Below are positions 26,131 through 37,200 of a stretch of 64,000 bases of DNA, piece by piece (position 1 is the first letter of the stretch; the number at the start of each line of letters is the position of its first letter). Under the pieces are notes generated by a model. That model saw only the letters and a list, made by a program, of their open reading frames with translations. It made no database searches and was not told where the DNA came from. The stretch is from positions 298,501-362,500 of the forward strand of contig JAODTK010000577.1 in assembly GCA_026419785.1 (NCBI GenBank), read 5' to 3'. The DNA comes from Sclerodactyla briareus (Eukaryota > Echinodermata > Holothuroidea > Dendrochirotida > Sclerodactylidae). The position numbers and the translations under genes were made by a program.

Positions 26131-26317
26131 AAATTCCAGCCAAATTATACTTTTCTGTATTTAATAATGTTAAAGAGGATAAAATATCATTCAAATACCA
26201 CTTTGCTCCAGGTCTAGCAGGTCATTGGGAAGTTGGATTCCTCCTCAAATTTTCATACAATTTGCTGATTTTGGCAACTGGCAACCTTTTGTGATGTCAT
26301 ATCTACCAATAAGGGAA
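26131..26317 (+). repeat. Dispersed repeat B, copy 2
   Basis: Second copy of the ~200 bp repeat at 11714-11910, same strand, starting AAATTCCAGCCAAAT and ending CTACCAATAAGGG. The matching stretch has sharp ends in both copies, which suggests that it approximates a complete repeat unit. Confidence 0.65.
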
Positions 26318-27378
26318 CAGACATATTTCTTGCAAATTGCCACTCAGCAGTGATTATTTTTATTCTTTAAAAGAACTTTATACCGACATGCCTTACAGGA
26401 AACAAGTTGATTGCAAATTTTTTCACAACACAATCCTATGCCATTTATATTTTTGGCTGGACTTGTCCTTTTAAAACAGGGCACCATTGTTTTTTTGTTT
26501 TTGTTAGTGAGGGGTACAAATCGAATTGGTCGATACAAATGTTAGTTTCCTCCTTTGTGCTGAGCCCGTCGAACCATTTCCGGACTCGCTGTCCTGCGCT
26601 CATTGATTCACGGTAGCTCTGCCTTCCCATCTCGTTTATTCTGGACTTTATCCCCAGGTTGTGCACACTTCATGGTCCAGCTTATCTATTCTATTGCCAC
26701 TAGCAAGGAATTAGAACTTCCTCATCTGCTCATGTTTATATACATTGTTATAGAATATAATTTGGGGGGGTTGGCGTCCTCACGGACCGTTACACATTTC
26801 TTTCTCTTGGTTTCGTTTAATTTTTTTATTTTTGGCCAGGCCATTTGATGTATAAATAAGCAAAAAGAATCAATCTCGTTGAATTATAAACTGTTTGAGT
26901 CATGCTCCTGTTATACTGAAGCACCGGTTTTTCTAAGGCTATCTAGGTCTGTATTGCGAAGCATTCTTCAAGCAGTTCTTGGCCATTCTGCAGTTAAGGA
27001 ATTTCGGATGCATTAGAATATTGCGCTGAGTGAGACATACTCGCCATTACAAGGGTAAGAATGAGTGTTTAATTGCCTTCCACCAACGGATTTATGTCAT
27101 CAACTCAATCTTTTTAGGGAACTGACTTAGAGGCGACAATTACGCCAAATTTTGTTTTAGCCGATCGGGAATAAACTGCGAACCAAACTAGCTCACACGA
27201 GACGCCTTAAAAACTATACTGGAGAGAAAGCTAATCGCAAAGTAATTTCAAGGCCAAACTCATCTCTATTCAATTTCCTATTTAACATGAGTCATGGGAT
27301 GCGACACTAGGATGGATCACTGCGGCGTATAGATTATAGTATTGGGGGGACCCACGGCGGTTCTATTTGCCTTGTATG
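26318..27378. other. No recognisable gene
   Basis: Anonymous sequence with several overlapping 60-80 residue frames, none with a known motif. Confidence 0.45.
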
Positions 27379-27600
27379 GTCCGGGGAGGGAATTCAAGGT
27401 CCTGGGAGAGAAAGGACGGTCCAGGAACAATTTATGGTCCTGAGAGGGGTACTGATAGTCCTGTAAAGGAATTAATGATCCTGGAGAGAAAGAATTGATG
27501 GTCTGGAAAGTAATGACGGTCATAGGGAGGCAATTGTGGTCCTAAAGAAAAATGATGTCCTGGAAAGGAATTGATGGTCCTGCGGAGGGAATGAGATAAG
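27379..27600 (+). repeat. Minisatellite, 18-23 bp units (GGTCCTGGAGAGGAATTGAT)
   Basis: About eleven degenerate units, each starting with GGTCC, GGTCT, GATCC or GTCCTG and continuing with a purine-rich GGAGAG/GGAAAG core and AATTGAT or a variant. Unit length drifts between 18 and 23 bp. The purine-rich composition continues to 27630. Confidence 0.75.
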
Positions 27601-28925
27601 CGTGGAAAGGAGTGGATGGAAAGGGGGGGAAACCACTCACACTTGCTGCTTTACTACTATACCCCGCTGTTCTCCCTGCTTCTTCAATACAGCCCTGAGA
27701 CAACATACGTGCATTTCCCGTAACTATGAGTCATACTAGGTGCACCAATTTAGGATCACATGTTTACCGCCAGGAGGGCGGGACAACGGCGCCTCCTCAT
27801 AAATTGGTAAATCATTCATCAACATATATTTACTATATACAGTTACGATAGCAGAGCCAAATCGGGTTGTAATTTTGGAAGTATGTTCAGTTATATTCAA
27901 GTTATTGGCTTGAGCTTTTTTTTTTTTTTTCAATGCAACGAACGCTGCACTTTATTGGCAATGCTGGCCGCTGTTTTCAAGAAATTAACGTGCCAATGGG
28001 CAGGTGGGAGAACAGACAAATCTACTCTTATTTTTTCAGATGCCATGTTACACAGTGTGGGGTCTAATCCTCCGAATTGAATTCTATCTAGGTGCCGTTG
28101 CCTCCGATGATGGCCATTCTAGAGCCTCGAATCAAATTGAGAAGCCTCCCGTGACCTTTAATTGCCATAAACCTGCCATAACAGGATTAGGGCAACATGT
28201 ACTAGCATACCAAGTTGGATACGTCATTTGAATCCCCAAACACCCGTGCATACATGCTTATCAAGATATGTCCTCGGCTCATTAGCCAGTCTATGGCCAG
28301 CCTATGATGGACTTATTCTAAACATGTGCAGACCGCAGATCTACATTCTAATTGTGGTCTTCAGACATCGTGCTGACGAGCTTTTCGTGATTTTTTCCCT
28401 TCATGATCTCGACCCTCCTTAAAACTGCTGCTCACACCCATGCCTGCAAACATGCACCTATAAACCTCACTCACGCTAGCGTACTCCGGTTGTCGAATGT
28501 CGAAACAGAAGTTTCCTTTTCTTTATGTGCACTATACATATAATAAAAGCTCGATACACGTTTGCTCCGGTTCGATATGTGTTGACAAGCTTCTAAGGTT
28601 TCGGCCTTCACGGTTCGAATGACTTGACAGAGCCAAAGCCAACCAGAGTCATTCTAATAATTACAATTGTTCGTCAGATAACATGCTGGCACACTTTTTT
28701 TTGCTCGCGGCCTCCAATGCCCACTGAGCTAACGTCAAAGAGACATGGTCCACCTAATTGGGAGCTTGTACATGTTTGCGTGCGTTGGATATCGTGCTGA
28801 CTAAACCACACCTCCAAAGCAACAGGCTACGAAGGGGACTCTATGTATGCAACCACTCACCCAATGTAAACTATATATTTTGTTTGTGTTTAGAGATATC
28901 ACGATGACAGGGCTTGACATACAGT
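27601..28925. other. No recognisable gene
   Basis: Anonymous sequence with a T run at 27917-27930. No supported coding signal. Confidence 0.45.
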
Positions 28926-29055
28926 GTGACACACACCCACACGCACAAAAACACAAACATACACACACCACGTGCCACACACACACCACGCGCGCACACA
29001 CACACACACACAAACGCCACACACACGCCACACACCACACAAAACACACAAAACG
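28926..29055 (+). repeat. (CA)n microsatellite
   Basis: Interrupted CA repeat with CACACA, CGCGCACA and ACACCACA variants. The Thr/His-rich and Cys/Val-rich frames across it are artefacts of the repeat. Confidence 0.85.
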
Positions 29056-29965
29056 ATCGCCATGGAATGGTCTTTTGCCTCGCAAGATTGAGAAAAATTA
29101 CGCGAATTTAGTACCCAGACCTCATGTAACTGGGAAAGGAAAAAACCAGGTTACCACTCGAAATTATATTGATTGGTAGAGCTAAGTGGCATTTACCTTG
29201 TCACTGAGAGAAAGCATTTGCATCCTTTATGGTGAATTAGTCATTGACACATTCGTGTGCACATAATGCTAGTTACTTATGACGTGATTAGCACTATTAT
29301 TTAACAAATATGGAGGTATTGTTTCGGATTATTGTAGCCTATACTTGATTTGCAGGGAATTCGCATACCACTTATCAAACTTAAATACAACCGGTATTTT
29401 TTTTGGTTGTGATGCCCGAAACCACTGAAAACACGACCTTAACAAAAAAAGTGGCTGTGAATTTTACAAAAAATGGTAATATCCATCAACCAGATTAAAT
29501 TCCTGCGCAAAGTTTGGTAGTCGAGAGATAACCGGGCCAGCTGGAGAATTCCATTGGCTTTTCTTACATCCAACTCATAAATAACTGACGAGGAACTAGG
29601 ATTTAGTGCATTCATAAAATTGTACGCGGTTTATCGTAAACTGCAATACCGTTGTCATTACGGCCTACCCTCGTGTTGTGAAAGAATGGATAAACAATTA
29701 AACCGGAACCAAAATTGAGTCAAAGGCAAGTTGCCGCCTCTTAAAGGTCAAGTCATAAAATCTTAGTCAGGATTTTTCTTGAATAACGACGAATAACAGC
29801 TGTAAACGGGGAATGGAAAAATTAGCGTGGAAAGTCATTGAATCAGCAGTGTTCAAAGAGGTATCATCGTCTCACTAGACGGTGCCGTGTTTTTGACGTC
29901 CACAGATACCAAATTCTCGCGGTGTTATAGGATCTAATTGGCATTGCAAGACAAGGGCGGCGATC
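29056..29965. other. No recognisable gene
   Basis: Anonymous AT-rich DNA. No signal recognised. Confidence 0.5.
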
Positions 29966-30050
29966 ATGGGGGGGGGACGGCGTCCTCCCATATTTGGGTT
30001 GGGGGGGGACGCAATGCATTCTGTCCTCCCCAAGATTTGAGTCCGACTGA
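29966..30050 (+). repeat. Two-copy G-run/hairpin repeat
   Basis: Two ~40 bp units, each a run of at least seven G followed by ACG, a short spacer, GTCCTCCC and a (A/T)TTTG(G/A) tail. Each unit is a near-inverted repeat (G-run plus GAC against GTCCTCCC). The layout resembles the G tract and hairpin at 10281-10457. Confidence 0.5.
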
Positions 30051-30439
30051 TTTCAGCTGGACACCTGTATCCGAATATCCATCAGCAACCATGTAAACAA
30101 ATGCATGATGGACCTAAATGATCGAGTTGATGGGAATTCTGCTGCTCCATTTCCGACAATTTTTGCGAGCAGCGCGCGGAGATTTCTGTGCGGTAGTGTT
30201 CAGAATATGATGTGCCTTTGCCGAATATGAGGTTCCTGAACAAAAAAACGCCGAAATTTACTCTGGGGTGTTCTCAATTATCAATGAGAAGAAGGGTTCT
30301 CTTCCAATCCCTATCGTTTACATAAGACTAGCTTCACAGCTTATAAGGTGTGTCTCTCTTTCATGGACGTTGTCAAACAAATCGCTATCTTGAGGTGAAG
30401 GGGTGAGACGACGGGGGTAGGTCTACACCTGGCGGGATC
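30051..30439. other. No recognisable gene
   Basis: Anonymous sequence. A GC-rich GCAGCGCGCGGAG word near 30170 may belong to the neighbouring repeat. Confidence 0.4.
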
Positions 30440-31020
30440 TGTGATTTTTTATTATTTATGGTGCGACCACTTGTTGAAAGTTAAGCACTAGCTTGTGCAC
30501 ATAACTATCACTATTGAGGCACACGGTGCAGCATCGGGAAAATGCCAACCAGGGAACGCACATACGTTGTCAGAAAGACATGGATTCAAAATTCAAGTGA
30601 AGTAAAGGCGTCCAAAAGTCCAAATATTGCCTGAAGGTTTGATGGAATGCCCAAAGTGGAAACTCTGTTGCTTTAAGAGGAAGAATGTGGTGCGATGAGG
30701 CTAGTCTACCACCTGAGGGACCGATGATTGTTTGGCACAAAAATAGGTCTTCTGCCAAATTTAAATAGAGATTCGGCAAGCAATTTATGGGTGAGACCCT
30801 TTTTTGAAAGTTGGTGCGTGCACGGTGCACATACGAAGGGGGCAGGCACACGGTGCGGGGGGAAACCTCATAAAATAGTAATCGAAGATTCGGCCAGGAA
30901 AACGCCACAATTTCGTGCAAAGACATGATTAAAATTTTTGGTGAAGGACAAGTTAGATCCAAAGATGCATGTCTTTGGATGGAAGTCCAAAGTGTAAATT
31001 TTCGCGCGCGCTTCGCGCGC
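30440..31020 (+). repeat. Diverged ~345 bp direct duplication with CG hairpin
   Basis: Two copies start near 30445 and 30790. Paired words: TTGAAAGTT; GCACATA; GGCACACGGTGC; GGAAAATGCCA against GGAAAACGCCA; AAAGACATG.ATT; TGATGGAATGCCCAAAGTG against TGGATGGAAGTCCAAAGTG. Offsets of matching words run from about 334 to 355 bp. Copy 2 ends in a perfect hairpin, GCGCGCG-CTT-CGCGCGC, at 31004-31020. The 178-residue minus-strand frame across the region has no family match and is better explained by the repeat. Confidence 0.6.
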
Positions 31021-31230
31021 AGTTGCGGGTTGAATTCTGTGTTATACTCATTGACACAAGTCTGGCTCCAAGTAGAACTGTCCCTCCCATGCGCCCGGGG
31101 CCGCAAGAAGTTAAAAACGGGGGCAGTAATCTTTTATGTAAAAAACTCGGGCGTGGCCTATCGTAAGTGATAGGTCAGAGAGTGGTCAGTGCAATATCGC
31201 ATCGTGGCCAAATCGGATCTTGCAAAATCT

Positions 31231-31241
31231 CGCGCTTCGCG
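31231..31241. repeat. Short CGCG-CTT-CGCG hairpin
   Basis: Same hairpin core (CGCG, CTT loop, CGCG) as at 31004-31020, about 220 bp downstream, so the repeat family probably extends to here. Confidence 0.5.
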
Positions 31242-32102
31242 CGACGTATGGTGGGTGGGATTGTCCATTTCGATTGATACGTTCACTGACTGAAACCTCA
31301 CTTGCTCGTATTTCAGAATGTCACAGCAACCCAACGCAAAACCTTGGAATTGATCCCTATTGGCGAAGTTTTTGGAGAACTTCCCTGAAATAAAAAAAAA
31401 GTTATCAATGTTAGGAATTCTGCTGACTGTCCCATTAGGCATGGGATTGCCCTTCCTGCTTTAGGAGGGGGTCGGTCAACGAAAATTTTCTTGTAGCGTA
31501 GGCGCCAACCCTGTGTGGCGCCTCCGCTTAGATGGTATTCATCTTGTCCGTCCCCCCCCCCCACTCGCCCACACAATCGGCCGCCCTTGGGCATAGATTT
31601 GTGACGATGTAACCATCTCATAAATGAATTGCAAACTGGAAACGGTTTTCATCGTGACAAATATAAAAACGTCGCAGTCGCTTTGTTGTTAGTTGTTACT
31701 AGACGACATTGCCTTAATAGAAATACTTCTTTAACATTGTTTAAAAATGCTATAAATTTTCAGTAATCTAAACAGACAGAAAATAAGATGAACTTTCTGG
31801 TCTGTCCTTTTTAAGGAAAACACTCGGTTTATCCTAGTCTTGCTCAAGACTCGAGAATCATTTTGCGATTCACCGACATCGAAAGGTTATCGGCTAATAG
31901 TACACTCCACTACGGCCGGACGTGACCGCGACATCGAAGGTCTGTAAGACTCGTAAAAAGGCTTTCCTACGGTAGTATCGAGAAACACGCGAGGTGATAT
32001 AGATCGCCTCATTCTCTCCTTTTGTAGCAACTTTCACCAGTATGTCGTCTCCATACCGCGTACTTGCCACTACGCCCGTGACGTTACTGGCGAAATTTAA
32101 TT
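31242..32102. other. No recognisable gene
   Basis: Anonymous sequence with a C run at 31552-31561. No supported gene. Confidence 0.45.
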
Positions 32103-32873
32103 AAAGCCGCGTTTCCATGCACGCGGGGCGGGCGGGGCGAGCGGGCGGGCGTCTAAAATCGCTCATCTTTATTTTCAATGGAGGCCGTTTCCATGCACTG
32201 CGGGGAGGGCGGGCGGAGTCGGTTTCTCGAATCGGTCAAGTAGCTATTTTTTTTCCCCCTCCCGTCGTGTCGCTTGGTATTTTCGTATCAATTCCCGGAT
32301 TTCCCTGCAATCTTACGCTTGAAGCCGGATAATGGAGAGTAGAGGAAATTTTAGGTTCAATATGCTCCAAAACAACATTCATCACTTTTTTTCATCAACA
32401 CTAGGTAGATTTTAATACAGATTGTGTCTATATTCAACGGCCGGACAGCTACTTGAACACACATAATTTACATGTTACAACAAAACCGATGATATGTTGT
32501 CAAGTATTGCTACTTAAATCTCCAAAGCTGTCAATTGTGAAGTTTCATAGTGGGCCGTGATCGTTGACATTTAGAACCATGTTTTTCAGAAAATGAACAC
32601 CGGATGTTTAGTTTTAAAAAATAGTATGCGTCCGGTGTTGATAAAATAATACTAATAACAATAATAAAATTAATAATAAAAACAAACTAATAATACAATA
32701 ATAATAATAGTGGCTACACATCGCGTTCTTATATAGCGCTATACACCTAAAAGTGAGAAGAGGTGCGTACCTCGAGAAAAAGGCAGGCCTGCCCCGCCCG
32801 CGTGCATGGAAACGAGTCTTCAAAACGCCCGCCCGCCGCCACGCCCGCTTCGCCGTGCATGGAAACGGGCTTT
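32103..32873. mobile_element. Non-autonomous DNA transposon with GC-rich inverted termini
   Basis: The left end AAAGCCGCGTTTCCATGCAC (32103-32122) is the inverse of the right end, GTGCATGGAAAC (32855-32866) followed by GGGCTTT. The inverted match continues about 50 bp through GCGGGC, GGGCGGGCG words. Each end carries a second, inner GTTTCCATGCAC (32187-32198 left; inverse at 32802-32813 right). The 771 bp interior is AT-rich, codes for nothing visible and includes an interrupted ATA/AAT run (32642-32709) and a TATAGCGC word. Known PIF/Harbinger-type elements often have C-GTTTCCA-like termini and a 3 bp TTA/TAA target duplication. The flanks here (TTA left, TAG right) fit only imperfectly, so the superfamily is a guess. 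Confidence 0.7.
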
Positions 32874-34639
32874 AGACTACGATCTCCACGAGGCCTGAGT
32901 ATATGTACTGCAGGAGTTAATACAGTTACCAATGACAACGCTGAGAAATGAAGTGGCGTGATGGCTTTGCTTCAGATATAAGAGAGAATAGGGTTCAATT
33001 AGACTAACTGTGAGAGCCAACCACGATGATGCATCTATATAAAAAACTGGAGGGTGTTAATCGCGAAAGCCAGGCGATTTTAAAAGACATCAGTCGTCTA
33101 TACATGAGACTTAGGTTTATCCAGGAATTTGGCCGTGTTAGCGTGTGGATCGCACTGGCGGTAGCTTCCTTCTTGTTTCGACAGAGTGTTTTTTTTTTTT
33201 TTTTTTTTTTTGTGAAAAAAGGCCATGTGGACCTGATAAGCAGCGCTTTATTCAGTCAATCGAGTTTCCTGACAAACGTTTTTCCGCGATGCCGAGACGA
33301 CTTATACTCACAAAGCATTATACAAATCATTACAAGATTACCTGCTGATCAGATACCTAATAGACAACAATTTTCTTTCACAGCAAGAAAACAATACGTC
33401 CAACAACAATCTGCAGGGTTGTTTTTGAGAAAAATAGTCACGAGCGCGGAAAACCATCAAATGGAATATCTTTGCCTTGTGTGATGCACTGTGTCATTAC
33501 ACCCACTACACTGCCCCTGACTGACAGGTATTAGGAAATTACAATTGAGAATGTTGAACAGCGGACGAGTGCCCTTCTCGTAGCTAGCTGCACGCCATTG
33601 GGGTACTTGATTGTTTTACTGTTACCATTGTAGTAGTGCATCAGGGCAATGTCAGTGAGGTTGACTTATATGAAGTTCGAAATTCTTCACCTAGTTATAA
33701 AGACCTTCAAAAACTAAGTATTGATTTCCATTGTATAGTGCACAAGTATTGCCCACCACTTCATTTTGCAACAAAAAGTTACAACAAAACTGTTTGCAAC
33801 CCCTTATATTGTTGAATAACAAGAGGGATAGGCCTATGAATGGGCGTTCAAGGAAAAACAAACAAGGTTCTGGGAAGCATTAGAATGAGGTTACTGTGCA
33901 CCTGCATGATGAGGATGAGAAATTGTATTCCTCTTGTGGGCGGTCACCAAGAGTTGGATTATGACATGGTCCCTTACCAGGTACCGCATGAATGAGGAGG
34001 GGGGCGAATCATAACATGTCGTGTTCAAAGCAATTGACTCACCCTAAGCCAGGGGATAGGTCACATTGAAACTGTAGAAATACGAGTACTTCAGCCGCTC
34101 CAATAATTAGCCTCCGAACTTCAAAATTGGGTCTTCGGCCCGGTACCTGTTTACTAGAATTCACTGTTTTCTTTCTAAAGAAGTTATGACCATGTTAAAA
34201 AAATATGTGTGGAGGCGTAGAGGGCCACGGCCCTAGTATAAATGATTAAATGAATAAAACCTCCAGAAATGAGATGATCTCTGTATAGGTTGGGATGATA
34301 TTGCAATTTTCCTCTAAACAGCTATGTCTTTCTTATGATGCCTGACTTGATAGGATTGAACCGGGATGTAAAACTGTAAAAACTGATGCCAGCTTCCAGA
34401 TTATTTCATAGCTTTGTCTATAGCATAGGCGCGGCGGCCTCAGCGGAGATGCTCAGGAGAGGAGCAAATTTTCCCTCTTATATTGGAGCGGTGCACACAA
34501 GCTCACTCGTCGGGGAGAAGTGGAGAAAGAAGTGGGGCAGTTGTTCAAAGAACAGAGGGGTAGATAAGGACATAGGCTATACCAAACATAAGTTCCTGTC
34601 CAGCATGATATACGAGAGCTGCTGATATCATTTCCGGGG
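32874..34639. other. No recognisable gene
   Basis: Contains a 21-22 bp T run (33189-33210) inside a 152-residue plus-strand frame at 33026-33484. That frame is not recognised, and the poly-Phe stretch shows it is fortuitous. Otherwise anonymous. Confidence 0.45.
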
Positions 34640-35010
34640 TTCAGGAAAGCTAAGGCTTTTGACCAAAGTGCCTCAGAAACGTCGCTTTCAAATTGTTTGT
34701 CAGTTGGGTATCAACCAGGCCATTATGAAGTGGATTCATAAGTGGTACACAATAGGGTGCAGAGAGTTGTAGTGGTGATGGCGCGTTTTCTACCTTGCAG
34801 AAGGTCACCAGTGGCGAAACGAAGTTGTGTCGGGAAGTGATTTTCAATGTTGATGTTGCTGCGCCAAAGTTTCAAAGAATAGTTATTATTAAAAACGAAA
34901 TAAAAAATGGTTCACGATTGGGAAATGTTTTCTTAAAGCCGATAAAGGCAACGTGATTGCATGTCGGATATCATAACGTTGACCTTTAGTTTGACTGGCC
35001 AGGAAATCGA
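34640..35010 (+). mobile_element. LINE reverse transcriptase fragment 1
   Basis: KAFDQ at 34652-34666 fits the family word KAFD, which contains the first catalytic Asp region of non-LTR RTs. It is followed in nearby frames by QLGI, AIMKWIH, a VVV/GVF stretch and KVTSG, the block preceding GVPQGS. Farther on, KCFLKADKGNV resembles the W...FN..KC.VMH block of the thumb. Several frame changes are needed. This is a broken piece of a CR1/Jockey/L2-like element. It ends before the second LINE fragment, which starts again at the RT N-terminus. Bases 35010-35690 between them show nothing firm. Confidence 0.6.
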
Positions 35011-35689
35011 TTATTGGTAAATTAGAAGGAATCTGGTTGTCTTTCTTTTTATTTTGAAACTTCCAGCAGCGTGTTGTGTTAGGAAAGGTTAACGGATTCC
35101 GGCTTGAATGAACGTTATTTTCACCTGGCGGATTCCGTGCAAGTGTGAATCCTCAATTAAGAGGGAAAGACGAGCTGCTAACTGAGTCAAAGGAGGGCTT
35201 ACGAGATGGTTCACTGTCTGCGAGTAAGGAATACTAGTAGTCTATTAATAGAATGTCAAAACAACGAAGCGGATTAGAATTCTCTTCGATTTTGGCCAAG
35301 AGTAATAAATCCTCATTCCCAATGTGTGACCAGTCACTTTTATGGGAAAAGAAATTTAAATACAATTGAAAAAAAACAAACACCCAATTCTCACCCACGT
35401 TTGGATTACAGATACGTTTTTCTTGTTGTGAAGAGGAAAAGGAAACTGTTGCGTCTATATCGTTCTTCTGTGCCTTTTGTCCTATTGGGATCAAATTCAA
35501 AAGTTCATCAAGTTACTCCGTCGGTTATTCTGGTGGTTAAACTCGCTTTTGGAAGGCTACTTGCCTCGCATGTTAGACACTCCCCGTGCGTTTTCCTCTT
35601 ATATTAGGGGGGATAGAAGGGTTAAGATGGCATTGGACATTGTGGGATCCTGATACTGTGCTAACGGTTAGTGAAAGTCAGGCATTTTC

Positions 35690-37200
35690 AGATATTCTAA
35701 AATAATTTTCCCTCGTCTTCACGCCTGGAGAACTTGAAAATTTCATATGAACCGTTTTTGGTGCTCACCAGAACTTTTGGTGATATTGTTTGATACACCA
35801 AAAGTTTTTTTCTGTCATAACCTAACGTCAGAGTCTCAGCATGGCAAATCTCTGGCCCGGATGCTGTTCACCCCTTCTTTTTTCAAGTCTTTCATACTTC
35901 CTCTGTATCTCTTTTTCTGAATTTTCAATCAAACCTGAGGAAAGATTGCTGAGTGGAGGAGGGCGAAGAAGTGGTACCGCTCTCTTTCCTAGCAATTAAT
36001 CAGGCCTGGCTCTCACCAGTATCGTTGTGAGGTGATGGAGATCTGATAGTTCGGGATCATATGGTCACCATTTTCGATGGAAGAATCTGCTTTAGCAACT
36101 CCCATCATGGTTTCAGAAATTCGTTCGTGTTCGTCCTAATCTTTTAGAATTGCATGGAAGATGTTACTTGCTGTGGCCGAGTCACCTGTTGAGATTATCT
36201 CTCTTGGACTTTCAGAAAGCCTTTGACAAGTTCCCCATACACTTCTGTTGTTCAAATTGGAGAGTTTTGTATTGACTGGAATGTCCTCCAATGGATTCGA
36301 GGGTGCTCATCCAGGGAACAACGGGTTGTTATATACTGGTCGATGCTTCTACTTGTCAGAAGGTCACTAGTGGCGTTCCACAGGAATCGTTTTCTTGGAC
36401 CCCTACTGTTTCTGACTTACATTAACGCTCTTGATAATTCAGTGCAATCCAGAGTGAAAAAAGTTCGCAGACGACACACAAAGTTGTACCGAGAGGTTCG
36501 TCGGACGACGGTGTTAAAATTGTTTCAGAATGATGGTCTCGACCTGATTTCCAAGTGGTCTTCTGATTGGCCAGATGTTTTTCAACGTTGGCAAGTGTAA
36601 AGTAATGCGTGTTCGTTTCCGAAATAGCTCAGGCTCATTTAGTTTGACTGTCAGAATATTCCATGTGGTGGACGAAACCAAGATCTGGTGTGGTCCTTCG
36701 GGCTCGTTAAACATTCAACAGTGGTGCAAGCTGCCATGAAAGTAATTGGTTCTTGGTCTGATAAAGTCGCATTTCACTCCTTGGATGATGATATAGTTCT
36801 CATACTCTTTAAACAACTAGTGAGACCTCACCTTGAGTATTCAGTCCAAGTGCGGAACCCTTATTTTGTGAAATAAGCAGTTGATTGAAAATGTTCAATG
36901 AGGCTACTGATTAATTAGTACCCTGAGATATTCTCGTACGAGGAAAGCTCATGCGTCTTGGGGCTAACTTCAATGGAGCTGAGGCGGGTTCGTGCAGTGA
37001 TTTGATCCAGTCTCAAATTGGTCCATAGACTACTACCTCGTGGCATCACCTCAAGCGTATAGGTAACTCGCTGTAGATGGGATCTTCGGAAACACTTCTT
37101 TTCACAGAGAGTCATCACCGAGTGGAATAGCCTTCCGGAAAATATTGTTATGTCTAGTTGGGTGAATGCCTTCAAGAAAGCCCCTTGATTTATTCTTCAA
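35690..37200 (+). mobile_element. LINE reverse transcriptase fragment 2 (CR1/Jockey-like)
   Basis: Blocks in order: a SGPDAVHP block near 35855, equivalent to the K(S/A)xGPDGI.P signature; HHGFRNS near 36105, equivalent to Q.GFR; DFQKAFDK at 36207-36230; SGVPQ then LGPLLFLTYIN near 36360-36425; and FADDT at 36464-36478, the catalytic F/YADD. Beyond these, LISKWSSDW and the KCKVMRV block, HSLDDD, LVRPHLEY near 36820 and RVITEWNSLPENIV near 37110-37150 cover the thumb and C-terminal tail. The order is complete from RT block 1 to the end of ORF2, but the frame changes repeatedly; one shift falls at an A run just before FADD. It has no endonuclease upstream and no clear poly-A or microsatellite tail. 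Its role would have been target-primed reverse transcription. Confidence 0.85.

Noticed and set aside
28801-29179. Cys/Val-rich and Thr/His-rich proteins of 65-110 residues
   Set aside because: Artefacts of the (CA)n repeat.
30570-31106. 178-residue minus-strand open frame
   Set aside because: Covers both copies of the ~345 bp duplication and the CG hairpin; no family match.
33026-33484. 152-residue plus-strand open frame with membrane-like segment
   Set aside because: The hydrophobic stretch is poly-Phe from a T run. No recognisable domain.
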